From Pelargonium tetragonum (taxonomy: Eukaryota > Streptophyta > Magnoliopsida > Geraniales > Geraniaceae), in assembly GCA_036897445.1 (NCBI GenBank), contig JAYMTL010000100.1, positions 1 to 64,000 on the forward strand: a stretch of 64,000 nt of DNA, written 5' to 3'. A program made the position numbers and the translations under genes. Positions 13,885 through 27,200 of the stretch are shown here, in pieces; position 1 is the stretch's first letter; every line of letters starts with the position of its first letter. Below the pieces are notes generated by a model, which had not been told where the DNA came from, made no database searches, and worked only from the letters and a program-made list of their open reading frames with translations.

Positions 13885-14000
13885 TTTTACTTCTGCTCCC
13901 TCTCTTCCTTAATCCCAATCTCGTATGATATAAGGTATAGCTCCAGTTACAGCTCCTTTCTCTGTTCCTGCTAAACCCAGTAAGTCCGTAGCTCATTAAG
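13885..14000 (-). repeat. Possible short family A fragment
   Basis: On the minus strand this segment is open in one frame for about 46 codons (MSYGLTGFSRNRERSC...). In another frame it reads LAGTEKGAVTGAIPYI, which recalls LTEAGTVRAALVVREG at 54.8 kb. It shares the words GAGCTATA (as its complement) and CTGTTCCTGCT with other copies. The reading-frame assignment is uncertain. Confidence 0.3.
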
Positions 14001-14420
14001 AAACAACTAAGCTGCGCCAACATATAAACAGGGCACTCTATACTAAAGTACTAACGGAGTTTCCTGGATTTCTATAAGGGTTAACCCACCTCCTATTCAT
14101 ATTAAGTCTTGTATTTCTCATGAATAACTACAGTAAAAACGAAAGCAAATTCAAAAAGAATCGAGGATTCAATTTCTCAACAATAGGAAAAGTACTAGAC
14201 AATACTCAAAAGTGTGCGCGGGATACTTCCCATTAAGAGTTTTTCTCTTTTATCTTAATTCCCCGTTAGTAACTTCTTAGTGCCTATTATAATTTAAGTC
14301 TCCTTGTCTTTCAAGTATCTAGCGGTCTCTTAAAGTTTGGGAATAATTAAAACGCAATTGGTAACTGTGTTTGAAACAGAAGGCTATTAGTACTCCTTTT
14401 ATTACTGGACACAGTAGTGA

Positions 14421-14576
14421 GGAAAGAGCCTAAGCCCGCAAGTTTTGGGTTGGTATCAAAGTATAAGGTTACTCCCAAATGGGAAGAACAAAAGTCTTTA
14501 TAGGCGCGTGAGACAGGGATACCCTATAAGTCCCGCGTTTCTGTTTGAATATCTATCCTCTTTGCAGTCCTTTTAG
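14421..14576 (+). pseudogene. LINE-type reverse transcriptase fragment
   Basis: An open frame from 14421 to the TAG at 14574-14576 encodes about 51 residues. Residues about 16-19 read IRLL and 21-23 NGK, followed at about 29-43 by RRVRQGYPISPAFLF. This matches the non-LTR (LINE) reverse-transcriptase block whose family form is R-G-V-R-Q-G-x-P-L-S-P-x-L-F, with the usual preceding NG and a following Y-L-x-x-L. LTR-element and group II intron enzymes have different residues at this block, so LINE is the best call. About ten residues seem to be missing between IRLL and NGK relative to the family. I found neither the YADD block downstream nor an endonuclease domain, so only a small relic remains. 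The frame has no start codon of its own. The neighbours are the tRNA-Phe-like gene 500 bases downstream (opposite strand) and a possible family A fragment upstream. Confidence 0.65.
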
Positions 14577-15071
14577 TTATTAATTCTCTCCTTGCTTGCG
14601 GTATCTCGAACTATGCTCTCAGTGTCTTCAGTCTTATGCTTCGTTCGTTTGTGAAGTATGTTCCTTATTTTATAGTACCCGGGCTTTGTACTACATTCTA
14701 TATTAAGTATTAAGTTTTAGTGATTTAAAGTTAAGGACAGCAGGAAAAGTCTAATTAATTAGTAAAAGCATTCTCTACTAGGAATCCTAGAATTAGAAAT
14801 AAAAGAATAAGGAATGCTTTCTTTGTGAAAAGTTTAAATCTATAAATTATAGTTCTTGGTAAATATTTTCCTTTAGTTTTAATAATTGGATTCCTTTAGA
14901 AGTGGGAATAGTAATAAAAAAATTCTTTAAAGGGAGCTTCTAACAGAATATTAAAAGTTTTTTTGTGGTTTTCATTTTTGATAATATGGTCTTGGTTTAA
15001 TACCAGGGTTTCCTAAAGCAATCTCGTACTAAATTACTGATGCCCTTTTTCTAAAGGATTTTCTTGTATTA
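14577..15071. other. Possible remainder of the LINE relic, otherwise empty
   Basis: Directly after the reverse-transcriptase block a second frame stays open for about 50 codons (ILFAVLLVINSLLACG...), which may be a shifted continuation or chance. No catalytic YxDD motif is visible. The rest is AT-rich and featureless. Confidence 0.3.
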
Positions 15072-15144
15072 TGCTTAGAGGTGGGTTTGAACCAATGACC
15101 CAGGGATTTCAGCCCTTTGGATCTACCGACCGAGCTATCTGAGC
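15072..15144 (-). tRNA. trnF: tRNA-Phe (GAA), mitochondrial type, possibly decayed
   Basis: The minus strand gives a 73-nt tRNA. The acceptor GCTCAGA pairs with TCTAAGC (6 of 7) and is followed by an A discriminator. Then come TA, the D arm GCTC-GGTCGGTA-GATC (3 of 4 pairs), an anticodon stem AAGGG/CCCTG (4 of 5) with loop CTGAAAT (anticodon GAA), and a T arm with loop TTCAAAC but only three sound pairs (ATTGG/CCACC). From knowledge of the family, the ending CCAC-TTCTAAGC and the run CAAAGG-CTGAAA-TCC are typical of trnF in green-plant mitochondria. The plastid and nuclear tRNA-Phe acceptor stems differ. It would decode UUY codons in organelle translation. Mismatches in the acceptor, D, anticodon and T stems suggest fast evolution, editing or a pseudogene. 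No promoter or neighbouring tRNA is visible, and the CCA end is not encoded. Confidence 0.75.
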
Positions 15145-18100
15145 CTATAAGTGTTTCCTGTTACAGAAAATCCAATTAAAAAGGGTTGTTGGCATAAGGA
15201 AACACTCTTATCATAAGTACAGCGACTTACGGCATTACCTTAAAATAGGGCTAACCCAAACTACAAATATTTATTGCCGGTTTTTAAAATCCTTTTAGTT
15301 CGTTTTCTATTAGGTTTTTAGTATTAGTAATTTAAAGAGACCCGAGCGCTTGGAAAACTATAATTGTGAAGAGAAGATAGAATGTATTATACTGACTAGG
15401 CAGTAACCCTCGGTTAGATTTCAGGATCCGATAAATTCTATTTTACAATAGCAAAAGCATAGTAGATGACGCCGGGATTTTCATTAAAGAAATAAATGCT
15501 CCTTTATTTAAGAGGATCATATTACTGGAACTCTTGTCTACTCTTTTTATCTATTTCATGACCCCCGTCTTGTCTGTGAGCCAAAGTACTTCTAATAGAA
15601 TACAGGTAGTGAAAGTACACGGACCTCATTTAATAAAAGTAGTAAGCTTAAAATACTAACTTCTTTAAAGAAGATAAAGGAATAGAACTTTCCATTACCT
15701 TATGCATCATCCAAAATTCGTCTTGACTATTGAAAGAAATAATATCAGCGAAGTTCCTAATGGTAAGCTTAACAAAAAATATACACCGAATATGACTTAT
15801 AAGTCCAAAAGGGAAAGACTTATATATATTGATGACCAATGTCAAAGCTTCTAAGTTTTCTAGGGCAGTTTTTGTAAAAAAGAATATACAGTAGCAAGCT
15901 CTCAAAGGAATCTGATATTCAACACGCGCATCTCTAGCTGTATTCCCTTATACTCTATGCGCAGTCCTAAGACGAGGGTTTTCTAGACTACCTTATTATA
16001 CTTTTTTTGTTAAAGCAAGAAAGCGCGTTTAAGGAAACTCTCAGTGTATAAAATGACTCGGCTCTTGTTAAGTATACATAAAATAGGGGTATCTAAAACC
16101 GGGCAATAATTATTCAGAGTACTCTGTTACGAAGTGAAACCTTCAATTAACAGATATAATTGTAGTGAGAGCAAACACTTGAAATTACATGCATGGGCCC
16201 CCGGCAGCCCTCTTCTTGCAGGTTACTTTAAAATGAGATTAAGGGGGGATGTTTAAAACTCTAAGGTAAGGGGTTTATATCAAGAATGGAGACCCTATAG
16301 CAATTAGAGCAATTAGCAACTTAAGACTAAAAAATCTCAGTATTTTATCTCACAGTATCTAGGACCCTATGACAAAAAGTACTTTAACTACTCTTCATAT
16401 TATGTAGGGAAAAAGGTTGGTGCCTTAGTTAAAATCGTATTGAGCCCAGATAAGTGTTTAGTGCGTTTATATGAAAGCCTCTTCAAAAATGTACTTGAGG
16501 GTCTCTCTCCGGGATCCTGTTGCGGGCTACAAAAGTAGAAATAAAGATTTTTAGAATATACTTACTTCATATTCCTCCTACTCGGGTTTTTCGAGAAGGT
16601 TAGTAAAAAAAGCTCCTAAAAAAACTAAAGCTAGATCCAGTTAGAAAAAGGCGAGACTTTGAGACTTAAGTTTACCCCTATCCCTATATTTAACCTTTAC
16701 GCTTGAAAGAATTTCTTAGCTTACGGAAGTTATGAAACCTAATAATCTCTCTCTTTAAACGTGATTAAAAACTTTTAACTAACTATAAAGAGTTCCTGAA
16801 CAGGGGTATCTCTTGGCTTGGGTTAATATAATTAATTAATGTTAGAACACTCTAAGTAGAGAATAGGTATTCCTAAACTCTTATTGAGATAAAGACTTTA
16901 GCTATACTACGAAAAGTGGGGGGGTTACACTAAGCCAAAAGCAATAGCCCTTTAAAATATAGGAATTAAGAACTAAAAATAGGTTTGATTTTTTCTAGAG
17001 GGGCAATTAAAGGAAAAACTTATAAGCGTGCTATAAAGGAATATAACAGAAGAATTTTAGGAATCCCAGCCAGACCAGAGGGCACCCCGGCAGTCCTTTC
17101 CAAAGAAGTACTTTGATAAGGTTCTAGGTTACATAAATTATAAGAAATTTCACCCCAGCGCATATTTATCAGCCTTATCCCATGGTTTTTTACTATATGA
17201 TGAAGTTGACAAGCTTTTTAAAGCATGAGAGCGTCCTTCTAAAACGAAGCTTTTTGCTTGAATTTACTATATAATCTTTCCTAAAAAGGTACGCCTTATC
17301 TCTATATAAAATAAAAGGGTCCTTTTACTCTATTCTCTATTGATATATTATTACTAAAACTTGGATCTTTCAGAACTTAGAAGTCCAATCAATATTAGGT
17401 GAACTTTAGTTCAGTCTATTTCTTTAGGAGTCTCCGTGCTTATGCATCTTCTACTTTTCTTTTCGGTGGTTTGAACATCTACTGAGAGATCTAGTGAAAG
17501 GGAACTAAAAAAAATCCTCTTTAAACCTTGCTTTGAGAAAAGGAGTTTTAGCGGAAAACTTGGACAGGAAAACTAGAAGCTCTTGTGAGAACAAAACTAA
17601 CACAGTAAAAATAGGGTTAAAGATATAGGAGTAGGGCGATAACTTGTGTTTCTAAAGAGAACCCCCTAAATAAGTGGGTTGGTCTTATACAATCCTATAG
17701 GCGGCAAAGCTTCGGAGATAAATCTTCTTTGTAAACGATTTCATACTTACAAAATAGAACTCTTCTCTATTGAAGTCGTGGGTATTCTGGGAAAATGAAA
17801 TTTTGCAGTGTCAAAAATAGGATGTAGACTAAGATTAGCAAAAAAGACAAAACTTTTAAATCTCATAATTAAGAAAATTACGGTATCTCTATATTGCATT
17901 TCGGGATTGAATAACTATATAGAGAGAATAAACCAAGGTATGGGCGCTTGTAGGGGCTGGTGCTCCAGATTAGAGCTTTCTTATATGTCTGTATAAAAGG
18001 TAAGATTTAGTTAATTGTCAAAAGCTCTAACGTCAATGTAATATTTAGACTAAAAAATTTCCTAAAATCTCTCTTCACTGACTAGTATCATACAGTGCAA

Positions 18101-20749
18101 GACCACAAGACTTTATTAGAAGTCCAGAATTTGCTAATTAAGGTCCCTTATTTGATATTACCATAAAATCCGAGAAGGCCTAAATTAACCTATATACCTA
18201 TATTTGATCCTTCTTTATAGACTTGGCTGTGAAAGAAAATAAGTAGAAGCATACCCATAGGATATAGCACGGAATTTGGTGAGCGCGAAACCTCTAATGC
18301 GAGGCTCTTGTTATGGCACCTTATAACTCTTGCTTTTAGTTTTGAGTTTTTTGTAAAAAAGAAAGAGTTCCTATAAGGTATTCCCTTCTTTAGTTTAGGC
18401 ACAGATATGAGTTCCCTCAATTCCAGTAAAATCATGACCACGCGCTTGAAATCCGAAAGAGAAACTCTAAAGTACGACCTTTACAAGTTTTTAAAGAGGG
18501 TAACCCTTATTCAAAACAATATCTTGCGTCTATAACCTATCCTATAAAGGTAAAGGAAATGCGCTGTGTTAAAGCCGGTGGTTATATCTGTTTTCTATTT
18601 CTATTCCTCCTTTCATCGGGATAAAGGAAGAGAGTTTAAGTGAAGGATGCATACTTCACTATAAATACACTATAAAATTAACTCATTTATAGGATCCTGC
18701 CCTTTGTCTAAAGAGCCGCCTTAATTTTATATAGTAACACGCTCTAAAAGTTAATATTTCAAATTATATATTTAGGAGCCCCCTCATTTTAATGTCTTTC
18801 AAATTACTGGATTTCTACCCTATATTGCTACACTCAGAGGTTGCCTGTCATTTCTCCTACAAAGACACGTAGCTATAGGTAGTCCCTGCTATTTGAACCT
18901 TTGGCATCCTTGTTAAAAGTCTTTTAGTTCTTTCTTCAGCAGAGGAAAGCCCCATAAACATAAAAGAAAAAGAATTAAGAAAATGCAATCTTGGGATAGC
19001 CAAAAGCATTGACTACAAGAATCTAGGACTCAGGGCTTATTATTACATCCAGACAAAGTCTCGTATAGGGCTTCTATAACAAGCTCAAGGCTTTTTTACT
19101 AAAAGTAAAAGAATAAGAAATTTTTTGTACACAATCTTTGTTTAGTTCCCCTAGTAAAAGGAAGGAGTCAATCTTTATATTCTTGCCTATAACCCTATAA
19201 CCAAAAATTTAGAATATTAAGTAAGGTGATCTAAGACTTTATAATTAAGGCCTTTAGAAGAGCGGTGCTATTTCAGGATTGCTTTTTACACTAAACAGGA
19301 CCCTTTTCAATATTTTTTTAATAGAGTATTGCGTGTCAAAACCCAGAATTAGGCTCTTTTCTATCCTGTAACTTTTTCTTACTAGGTAATATAGTAGCCC
19401 TGACCTAATCACTTTTAAGTCAACTTAAGGGTCCTGAAATTCCTGTTATACACCTGCCAAACTAAAGAGAGTACTCATAATTTCACAACGGGTTCAAGGA
19501 AACTTAGGGCTAGTCCAAAAACTCAATACATGAAATTTCCTAGACAAAGTAAAAGAAAGTCCCTTATTAAGTGTCGCTTGTATGTTGAATTTATCTAGAG
19601 CCTACTCCCCTATTTATAGCTAAAGCTAAGGCTGTGAAATACCCAAGGTAACGAAGTTAATAAGGAACCTCTGGACACTTTTGGAAGACTTATAAGACCT
19701 TACATGGTGCGTAAATTTTATTGTGTACGCTAAGAGCCGCCTCTCCGAAATAACTTTAAGCTATAATTGAGCAGTAACTAGCCCCTTTCTCTTGAGATTG
19801 TAAATCTATTTGCTGCCCGGGTACCTCAGGCTTTCAGTATAATCGGTATAAGGATACAGGGTCGGGGTACAATAAAGTACTAAATAACGGGCTATTCCTA
19901 TATCTTAAATTCTAGTTTCTAGATATACCCGCGTAAGTTCGGTACTGTTTAGGCTGGGTCTTAGTAAGGTAGATTCGGGTTTTGGGCCTTCTTACCTCTT
20001 TTCGTTACAGTTTCTGGCATAGAGAGGAGTAATCCTTGGATATGGTTTGGCCTTGAAAGCGCTCTTTACTACAATCCCGATAGTTGCGGAGTCTTAGTCT
20101 ATATCTCATGGATGTTACCTGTTATTACCCACTAATTGAAAGATATTGCAACCTAATTCGTCTATATTCTACACCTTTCTTTTATTATCCTTAATGGAAA
20201 AACTATAAAAAAAACAAAGCGCCAATAGTATATAGCCCCCACACTAGGGAAAGAGATCAGATCCATTCTTACTTTTCCCTACTTTTCAGTGCCCCTATTT
20301 GGAAAACAAACACAGTTATTTGATTGCTCCTGTTAGTCAATATATTGGGATCCTCTTTCATATTTATTATTGTTGGTATGCTTCCGGTAAGTTAGAGTAC
20401 TTGCTCTTTTAATAACAAAAAGCCCAAGCTTCTTGGAATGAAAGGGCCTCTTCAATAGCATGTAGTCAAGTAGTGCGTCTCTCTAAACTGGGCGTAAATA
20501 CCCCATTAGAGCACATTGAACTTTCATTTTACAAGCAAATAAAAACCTAAAGTATGGCATTTCCCGGAAAGAAACCCTAAATTTTAGGGCCGATGTCTCT
20601 AGATTTTCAATTCCATTTTAGTAGGAATCTTGTGCTTTGAGCAGATAAAAAGTCTTTCCCTATATCTGGGGCCCTATACTCACTAAAATAGCATAAGTCT
20701 AAAAAACCCCTTGTAATAGATTACAAAGACTTAGAGTATAGGTATTAAG
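15145..20749. other. Gene-free stretch
   Basis: No gene recognised in 5.6 kb. Open frames on either strand stay below 90 codons and lack motifs. GC-rich palindromes recur (GGATCC at 15424, 16512, 18692 and 20348; GGGCCC at 16195 and 20669), and there is a run of seven G at about 16918-16924. Confidence 0.5.
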
Positions 20750-21220
20750 AAAGGCACGCGGATACAGATAAGCTACAGAAGACAGGTAGAGGGGTTGTAG
20801 GTTAAGACTCTCAAGATACAGACTAGGGGTACAGTTATTAATAAGAAGATAGTTATTCTTTAGGTTAAGCAGTAGACCTTTGGTTATAAGGTAAGGAGTA
20901 TTATCATAATACTACAATCTCCCTCCCTTCGGTACGTTACAGTCAGGTACAGTAGAACAACCTAATCTCAATAAGACTCTACCTTCTTTCTTTTCAATTT
21001 TAATGAGAAGGACAAGAGGAGGGATATCCTCATTAAGTAAGACTATACAAAAAGAACAACACCATAAGATATAGCTATCAGGAAGAGTGCAGTTATAGCT
21101 GTTAAGAGGATACAGAGTCTAGCTAAGAAAGTTATAGCTATTATCAAGACAGGTAGTACAAGGACTCGAGCATTATATGTTATGTATTTTTTGTTCAAGT
21201 CAATTTTTTCCTACATTTAA
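20750..21220 (+). repeat. Family A, plus-strand copy with two coding-like parts
   Basis: This copy is inverted relative to most others. The coding-like reading is on the plus strand. KLQKTGRGVVG and then TRGTVINKKIVIL lie at about 20770-20845 and recall KAVVINKKRSRSK at 54.1 kb and RIVINKKVKK at 34.3 kb. The 3' element follows at 20880-20952, with the palindrome GTATTATCATAATAC and the ending CAGTCAGGTAC. A second open frame at 21068-21220 (50 codons, no ATG) contains SAVIAVKRIQSLAKKVIAI and KTGSTRTRAL. The order coding part then 3' element is the same as in the minus-strand copies. The function is unknown. The change of orientation shows that copies moved or were rearranged separately. Confidence 0.6.
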
Positions 21221-24200
21221 TCATGGTTAGGCAACGCACACATTTAGAAGTTTAGTCTTACAACTTCTCTAGCCCTAGTGCGCAGTGGTTTATTCTCTTT
21301 ATTTAGGAAAGGGCTCTGCTCTATGAGTAAAATAGCTTTAACTGGGGTGTATCGAAGCTTTTCCCGTCCATCTGTTAATTAAAATGCATTCTTATTAGCT
21401 AACCCCAAGGGGCAGGTTCTTAAATAAAAAAGAAGTAGATACTTTTTGATATTGAGATTACAACGAGATATAAAAAGGGGCCTCATAAAACAGGTTTTCT
21501 CTAATCTTAATTTCTTTATAGTCTAACTCTCATGAACTCGGTTAAGCGCTAATACTTAACAAGACCGCAGTTTAAAAGGCAAAGGGTACACTCCAGGGTT
21601 AGTTATAAATATATGGATTTAATCTTCTTTCACTAAGTACTTTATGGATGGTAAGCGTAAGAAAGATTAAAATCTCCTAGCTTAGAACTCAGAAGTTTTC
21701 TTATTGATATAGGTAGTTATGCACTTAAAATGAGGGCTGTCGCACTTACTATTATTTTGTCGTAAGTATAGTTCAGCATCCTTTTTATATAAGAAGAATT
21801 CTGGAATATGATGAAAGAGTCTTATAAAAATACAATGAAAAAGCCAAATTATTTAAATCTTACAACGGGCTTACTTGTGTCGCTAAAAAAGAATAACCTA
21901 TAGGGTAGTTTGAGGCTGGAGAATCCCGGAATAGAAAGTTGCCAATTTGGAAACAGGTCCACAGAGGTAACTTGTTTCTTGTTTTCGTATCGGGGACTTA
22001 GGAATTTGATTTGAAAGAGAAAGAAATTCTTGAAAACTTGAAGGACTAAAAACACACCTGGATTATACTTAGGCACACAACATCAAAAGAACTGCTCAAA
22101 TGGCATATCGGGGCTTTTACAGATACTCGATTTCTAAATATCATAGAGTTTTGATTAACAAAGGTAGCACACTTGAGTTAAAACCCCTCTTACTATTAAA
22201 TAAAATGCGGGTCAAGCCCAAGTTTATAGCTTATCCTCGGGGCAAGCATGTCTTATCACAAAGCAAAGGGGATCACGATTGTCCACTAGAACATATCAAC
22301 AAGAGACTCTGCTAATTGGCAGTATTTCAACTATACTAAGTCGAGAGTTTCCTTGTTTTTATTTTACAAGAACTTATAAAGAAAAAATGGAAATGTCCGA
22401 GTAACTTTTAGTTAAAGTATAACCTGCTGGCTTCCCCTTTTGACTAGAGCTAACTAAAGATGTAAGAAATTCTAGGGGTTTGGAATTTCATCCTATAATC
22501 AGAAAACGAGTTGTTTTCTAATAAATCCTTGATTATAATTATTTATACCGGGGCTTAAGCTTTTAACTACCAAAAGGGAATCCTTTACTCCGTATTTTTT
22601 AGAAATAGGGAATGCTTCTGCCTTTAGTTCTATACGCAAAAGCTCTTAACTAGAATCTTGTTTTGGGGTATTATACTTTAAAAAGTACAAGGGCTCTTTT
22701 TCCCGGTGTTGAGTCTAGGTTTGGTAAGAGACCCTTAATTAGTAGTTATTCTTGAGAGATTTAGGGTTGTTAATTTTGTAAAAAACCTCTTTAGTCAAGT
22801 ACGCGAGGGATTTCCTAGTCTTAGTTTCTTTATATTTTATATAGAACCTGTTCTAGTAAGGAAGGAAGCTGTTACTTTTTCTTGGTTAGCTGCTCTATAG
22901 AATTAGAATCACAGGGCTCTATAAAACTATAAACACGGCATTGTTCCTGTTCTGCTTTAGTGTCTGGACTAAGATAAAGAAAAACCAAGGACCCCCTCCC
23001 TTTGTAAAAACTAAATAGATTTAATTGAGAAATTAGCTGGGTTGTAAGCAAGGGGAATTTTGTACAAAGGTTTTCAAGACAAGAGGCGTTGATTTGAGAA
23101 TTCTTAAGACGGGGTTTTTGCTACAGCTATTATATCTTTGAGAAAGGAGAACTTTTTGCGTAGAAGTCTTTTCCTTGTTTGTATTTCTAGTAAAATAGGT
23201 ATTACTTATTCCGGAGTAACTTAATTTTGCGGGAATCTGTATACAGGAGTTTTTAATAGTTCAAAGAAGGTATTTTCCTCAGAGTCAGGCCCTACTCTCA
23301 TCTTCTACATAACCCTTAGAAACTTAAATAGAGTCTCGCGATCTCTCAAAAATCCGTATTTCCAGATACGACTTAGTGTTAACGGCGGACAAAGAACAAG
23401 TCTAAGGGATTAAAAAGATTGGGGAATATAATAAAGTATCAAACTTTCCGGAAGTACTAAACATCAGTATGAACTGCGATTAGACCTAGAGATAGAAGAT
23501 CATTATCAGGTAGGCCTTTATTTACGAGTTTTATCCGAAAGCTAAGGTCGCCCGCATATTACGTCTATAATGAAAAAGAGACCTCTTTTGAATCAGTAAA
23601 ATCGCTTATCTTATATAAGGAAAAGCTCACCAGTCTAAAAATTCTAGTAATAAACCAGGGTTGACTTTCTTTAATAAAAAAAGACAGAAAAACTTATAAC
23701 TTACGAAAAATCTGGATTATGTTATATTATACTTAGTAAAGCAAGAACTTTATAGGCAACGGGGGTTAAAATAGGTAGTAACAAATTTCTTTATATATCT
23801 ATATCCAAAAATCCCAAACAGCAAGGGGCATTGAGAAATTTATCTAAGTTTAGAAGGAGTTATAGCATTTTAATATATAATAGAAAGGCTTTTACAAAAA
23901 GGGCGCCTTGAGACTTCTTTATTTCTGATCTATCTTAAACGGGACCTTGCACAGGAGATGAAAAAGCAAGAGACTTGCTGTAAAATAGAAAAGGATTGCT
24001 GTCTTTTTAATAATCTAAATTATCTAGATGGCTAGACCTTTTCGAGATTTTCCCCATATCCGATTTAGGAGATAAGTAGTGAGATGAATCCCCAAATTTC
24101 ATAAAAGGGAAGTTGGTATCTATAAAAGTTTGGCTGGATAGAACAGCGCTTAAGGCCTTGGGTTGCGGGTTCAAGCCCTAAGATCCTTATCTCAAGCTTG

Positions 24201-27200
24201 CAAGAAGAAAGGGCTTCCTATTTCTATAATAGCATTTTATAGACTAAGTAATATTGATAAAAGAATTCAAGACAGCTCTATAATTATAGTATTTCGTTAC
24301 AAAACGAGTATACAACACTAGAATAAAGATTATGGAACATAGGGGTATTATTATAATGAAATTGTTTGCATTACTTCCCATCGAATAGAGATTTACTAGA
24401 CAGACTGCATTTCTTCTTTTATATATACTGCGGGATTTTAATCTTATCCTAAGAGACCGGGGCTAGGTAGGGAAACAAACTCCTAGTCTTAACTTTTTAA
24501 ACACTAAATCTATTTTATGAATACACTTTAACTTGTCAGGGTGAATGTATACTACTAATCTTATATTACGAAAAAGAAGAGAGTTCTACTGCAAAATAGA
24601 CTTTTGGTTGGTAATTCTAATACACGGACCCCAGAAATCCTGTGTTTGAGAATTTAGAGTTTTGAGAGACCTTGAACTGCCTCATCATACCTTTATAAAA
24701 GATAAAAGAACTCGTTATTTATATAACATGTAACCTTGGATCTATAAGATTGAACCTGGTGCTCATGTACGTATGTTTGCCTAATCGACAAATCGTAAAA
24801 ACACCTATTAATTAGCTTACCCAAAGGGATTTCCAATTAGATTTACTACCAAGGGCTGCTTTTGCTCAATGTCCTTAACTTGTTTAAACCAAGGCAACTC
24901 TAGAAAGTTCTTAAACGACTACTTGCTTCCAAAAACCTAAAGGATCCCGTGAAAAAGCCCCTAACAAGTCTATAAATTCGCCCAATTTTCTGGTAATGAA
25001 AGCGAATCAAGTACATAAAAGTTATTTAAAGGATAAATTCCTATGTGGATCTGCCTAAACGACTTTAAAGAAAGTAAGTCTTTAAATTAAAAAGGAGGGT
25101 CCTGATAGCAGGTTATAAAAATGTAAATCCTATAATAAATTGAATTTGTATTAACCGGCATTCTTTAATGCGGGAAGGCGAAGTCCTTTGGTTTATAGTA
25201 AGAGTATAGAATCTCCTTACTATATTAATATTACAGGTTACTTGTTTGAATCAGCGATACTTTCTTTTTTTGCTTAAATAAAGCATATTTATAGAATAAA
25301 AGCAAAACTAGAATTCCTAAGAGTACTAAATCCATAATGTCGTAATTTTTATAATAAATACTCCAACAATTTGAAATTAACCCCTGTCCACATTGAGTTA
25401 CCTACCTGAAACAATCAATAATCGATATTTTTAGTCAGTCAAGCCCTTCTGTACTACTCTAGTTTAAACAAGATCAAAGAGTGCAAAGTTAAAAGACCTA
25501 CCATAAGGAGTAACCCTAGATACTTGCTTAAGGGGTTTTCAGTTCAGTAACACAGAACTAGACTACAAGGGCAACCGGTAGACTTCTAAATAAATAACCC
25601 GGGTTTTGTTGCTTAGTTGTAGAATCTCTATTAAGTCTATAAATTTGTGTTGTCACTGTTCGAGTACGGGATACCTAAGAAAGCTCTCATTTTATATAAT
25701 TCTAACTAGTCACACAAAAAGAAAAGAGTATCGCTGAAGGGCCCTCTCTCTTTAATTATTATTGAAAGGTCTATTATATACATCTGGTAACTAAAACGAT
25801 AAGTGTACTCCTTTTATGGTCTTGGAAAGCGTACCCATACATAACATAGCTTTTTGGCTGTACCTTTTTTTATTAAACTAGGCGGGGTCGTATTCATTTA
25901 TATAGTATATCATATATCAGAATACAAAAGTAAAGTATAGCTGGGGTAGACTTGTAGGATCCTCGTTTTAGCAAAAAAAGTAATACCTGCACTTGTTAGT
26001 GTAATTTGGTGATTTCATGGTTAAAAAGATATAGAGTAAACAAGATCCTAATTATGTTTTACTTACACTGGGTACTTTGTAGACTGACATCTAGCTATAG
26101 GTTAATTTACAGGGTTCCCTATTAAAGATTCACTAAAAGAGTCTAATAATCCAGGCAAGGGATTGCTTACTTAAGCGTCCAGTAAATAGAAAAGCGCGGG
26201 TCATACCCCTAATCTAATCAAAAAGTTTTCTAGGTTTTTGTATCCTATTCTCTTTTTTTACTCTAGAGATTTCTTAAAGTTATTTACTACATTAAAATAA
26301 ACCGTGTAACAAGGAATTAGGTTAGGATCCATTTCTTAGAATTTTTGAGCTAGTGATATGGAGTTTTTGGGGAAGGGGTCCCCGCGACTTAAATCATTGC
26401 CCCGGATTTTCTTCCTCGGAGTATTATAAGTTTAACCTTCGGTTAAAACTATTAAGTAATTGCGCGGAGATCCATCGAGAGAGAAGTAATTACAAAAGCA
26501 AGGCAAAGCTTCATAAGAGTTTAAATCTAGTTCACACTTGTAGTTTCTATTTTTTCAGGGTTCATATGATTTATAAGAGCTTGTGTTATTTACTTCTCCT
26601 TAACTATTTCTCTACATCTATATAGGAGCATTCTAGGCAAGTTTTATAAGACATAGTATTCTCCTAGTTAAGGGGGTCTTAGGAATTTTATAATATAGAA
26701 ATAGAGGGAAATATATACCCAAAAAGCTCCGTTATACCATATAGGGCCGGCTTAATAAAACATTTTTCAACCGGAATCCCTAGTGAGTGGATACTCTATC
26801 TTTTCCCTATAAACGTCTTGCCCAGTATTGAGTTATTTAGCGGATATTCTACGAAATTGAAGTCAAATTTTCGAGAAAAGAAAGTGAGGGAAGGCCCTTA
26901 GCCCTGTAAAAAAACTCTGTTTAATTAAACCGCAATAGAGCACTATAAAAAGTCCGAGAGAAGGGAGAACTCTTGATACAGGCTCGGTTTTATATACGTT
27001 TTGGAAGTTTCTGAACAAGTCTTTTCGATTTAATATTAGTCATTTAAATTATCCCGCGTTGTTTCAGCCTAGTAGTGACGAGAAACCCCCTTTAAGTTTT
27101 TAGAATTAGGGTCTTTTTTTTAACAAAGCGGTATACTTAATTTAGGTTATCTGACATATTAAAGGGTATCCTATGAAAGAACTGCCTCTTTGTAGTAAAG

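Noticed and set aside
14577-14750. Continuation of the reverse transcriptase with a catalytic YxDD block
   Set aside because: No frame shows Y/F-A-D-D or an equivalent downstream.
24140-24185. Possible tRNA (TTGCGGGTTCAAGCCC) resembling tRNA-Gly or tRNA-Asp
   Set aside because: Only the T loop and two or three stem pairs fit. No acceptor or D arm can be formed.
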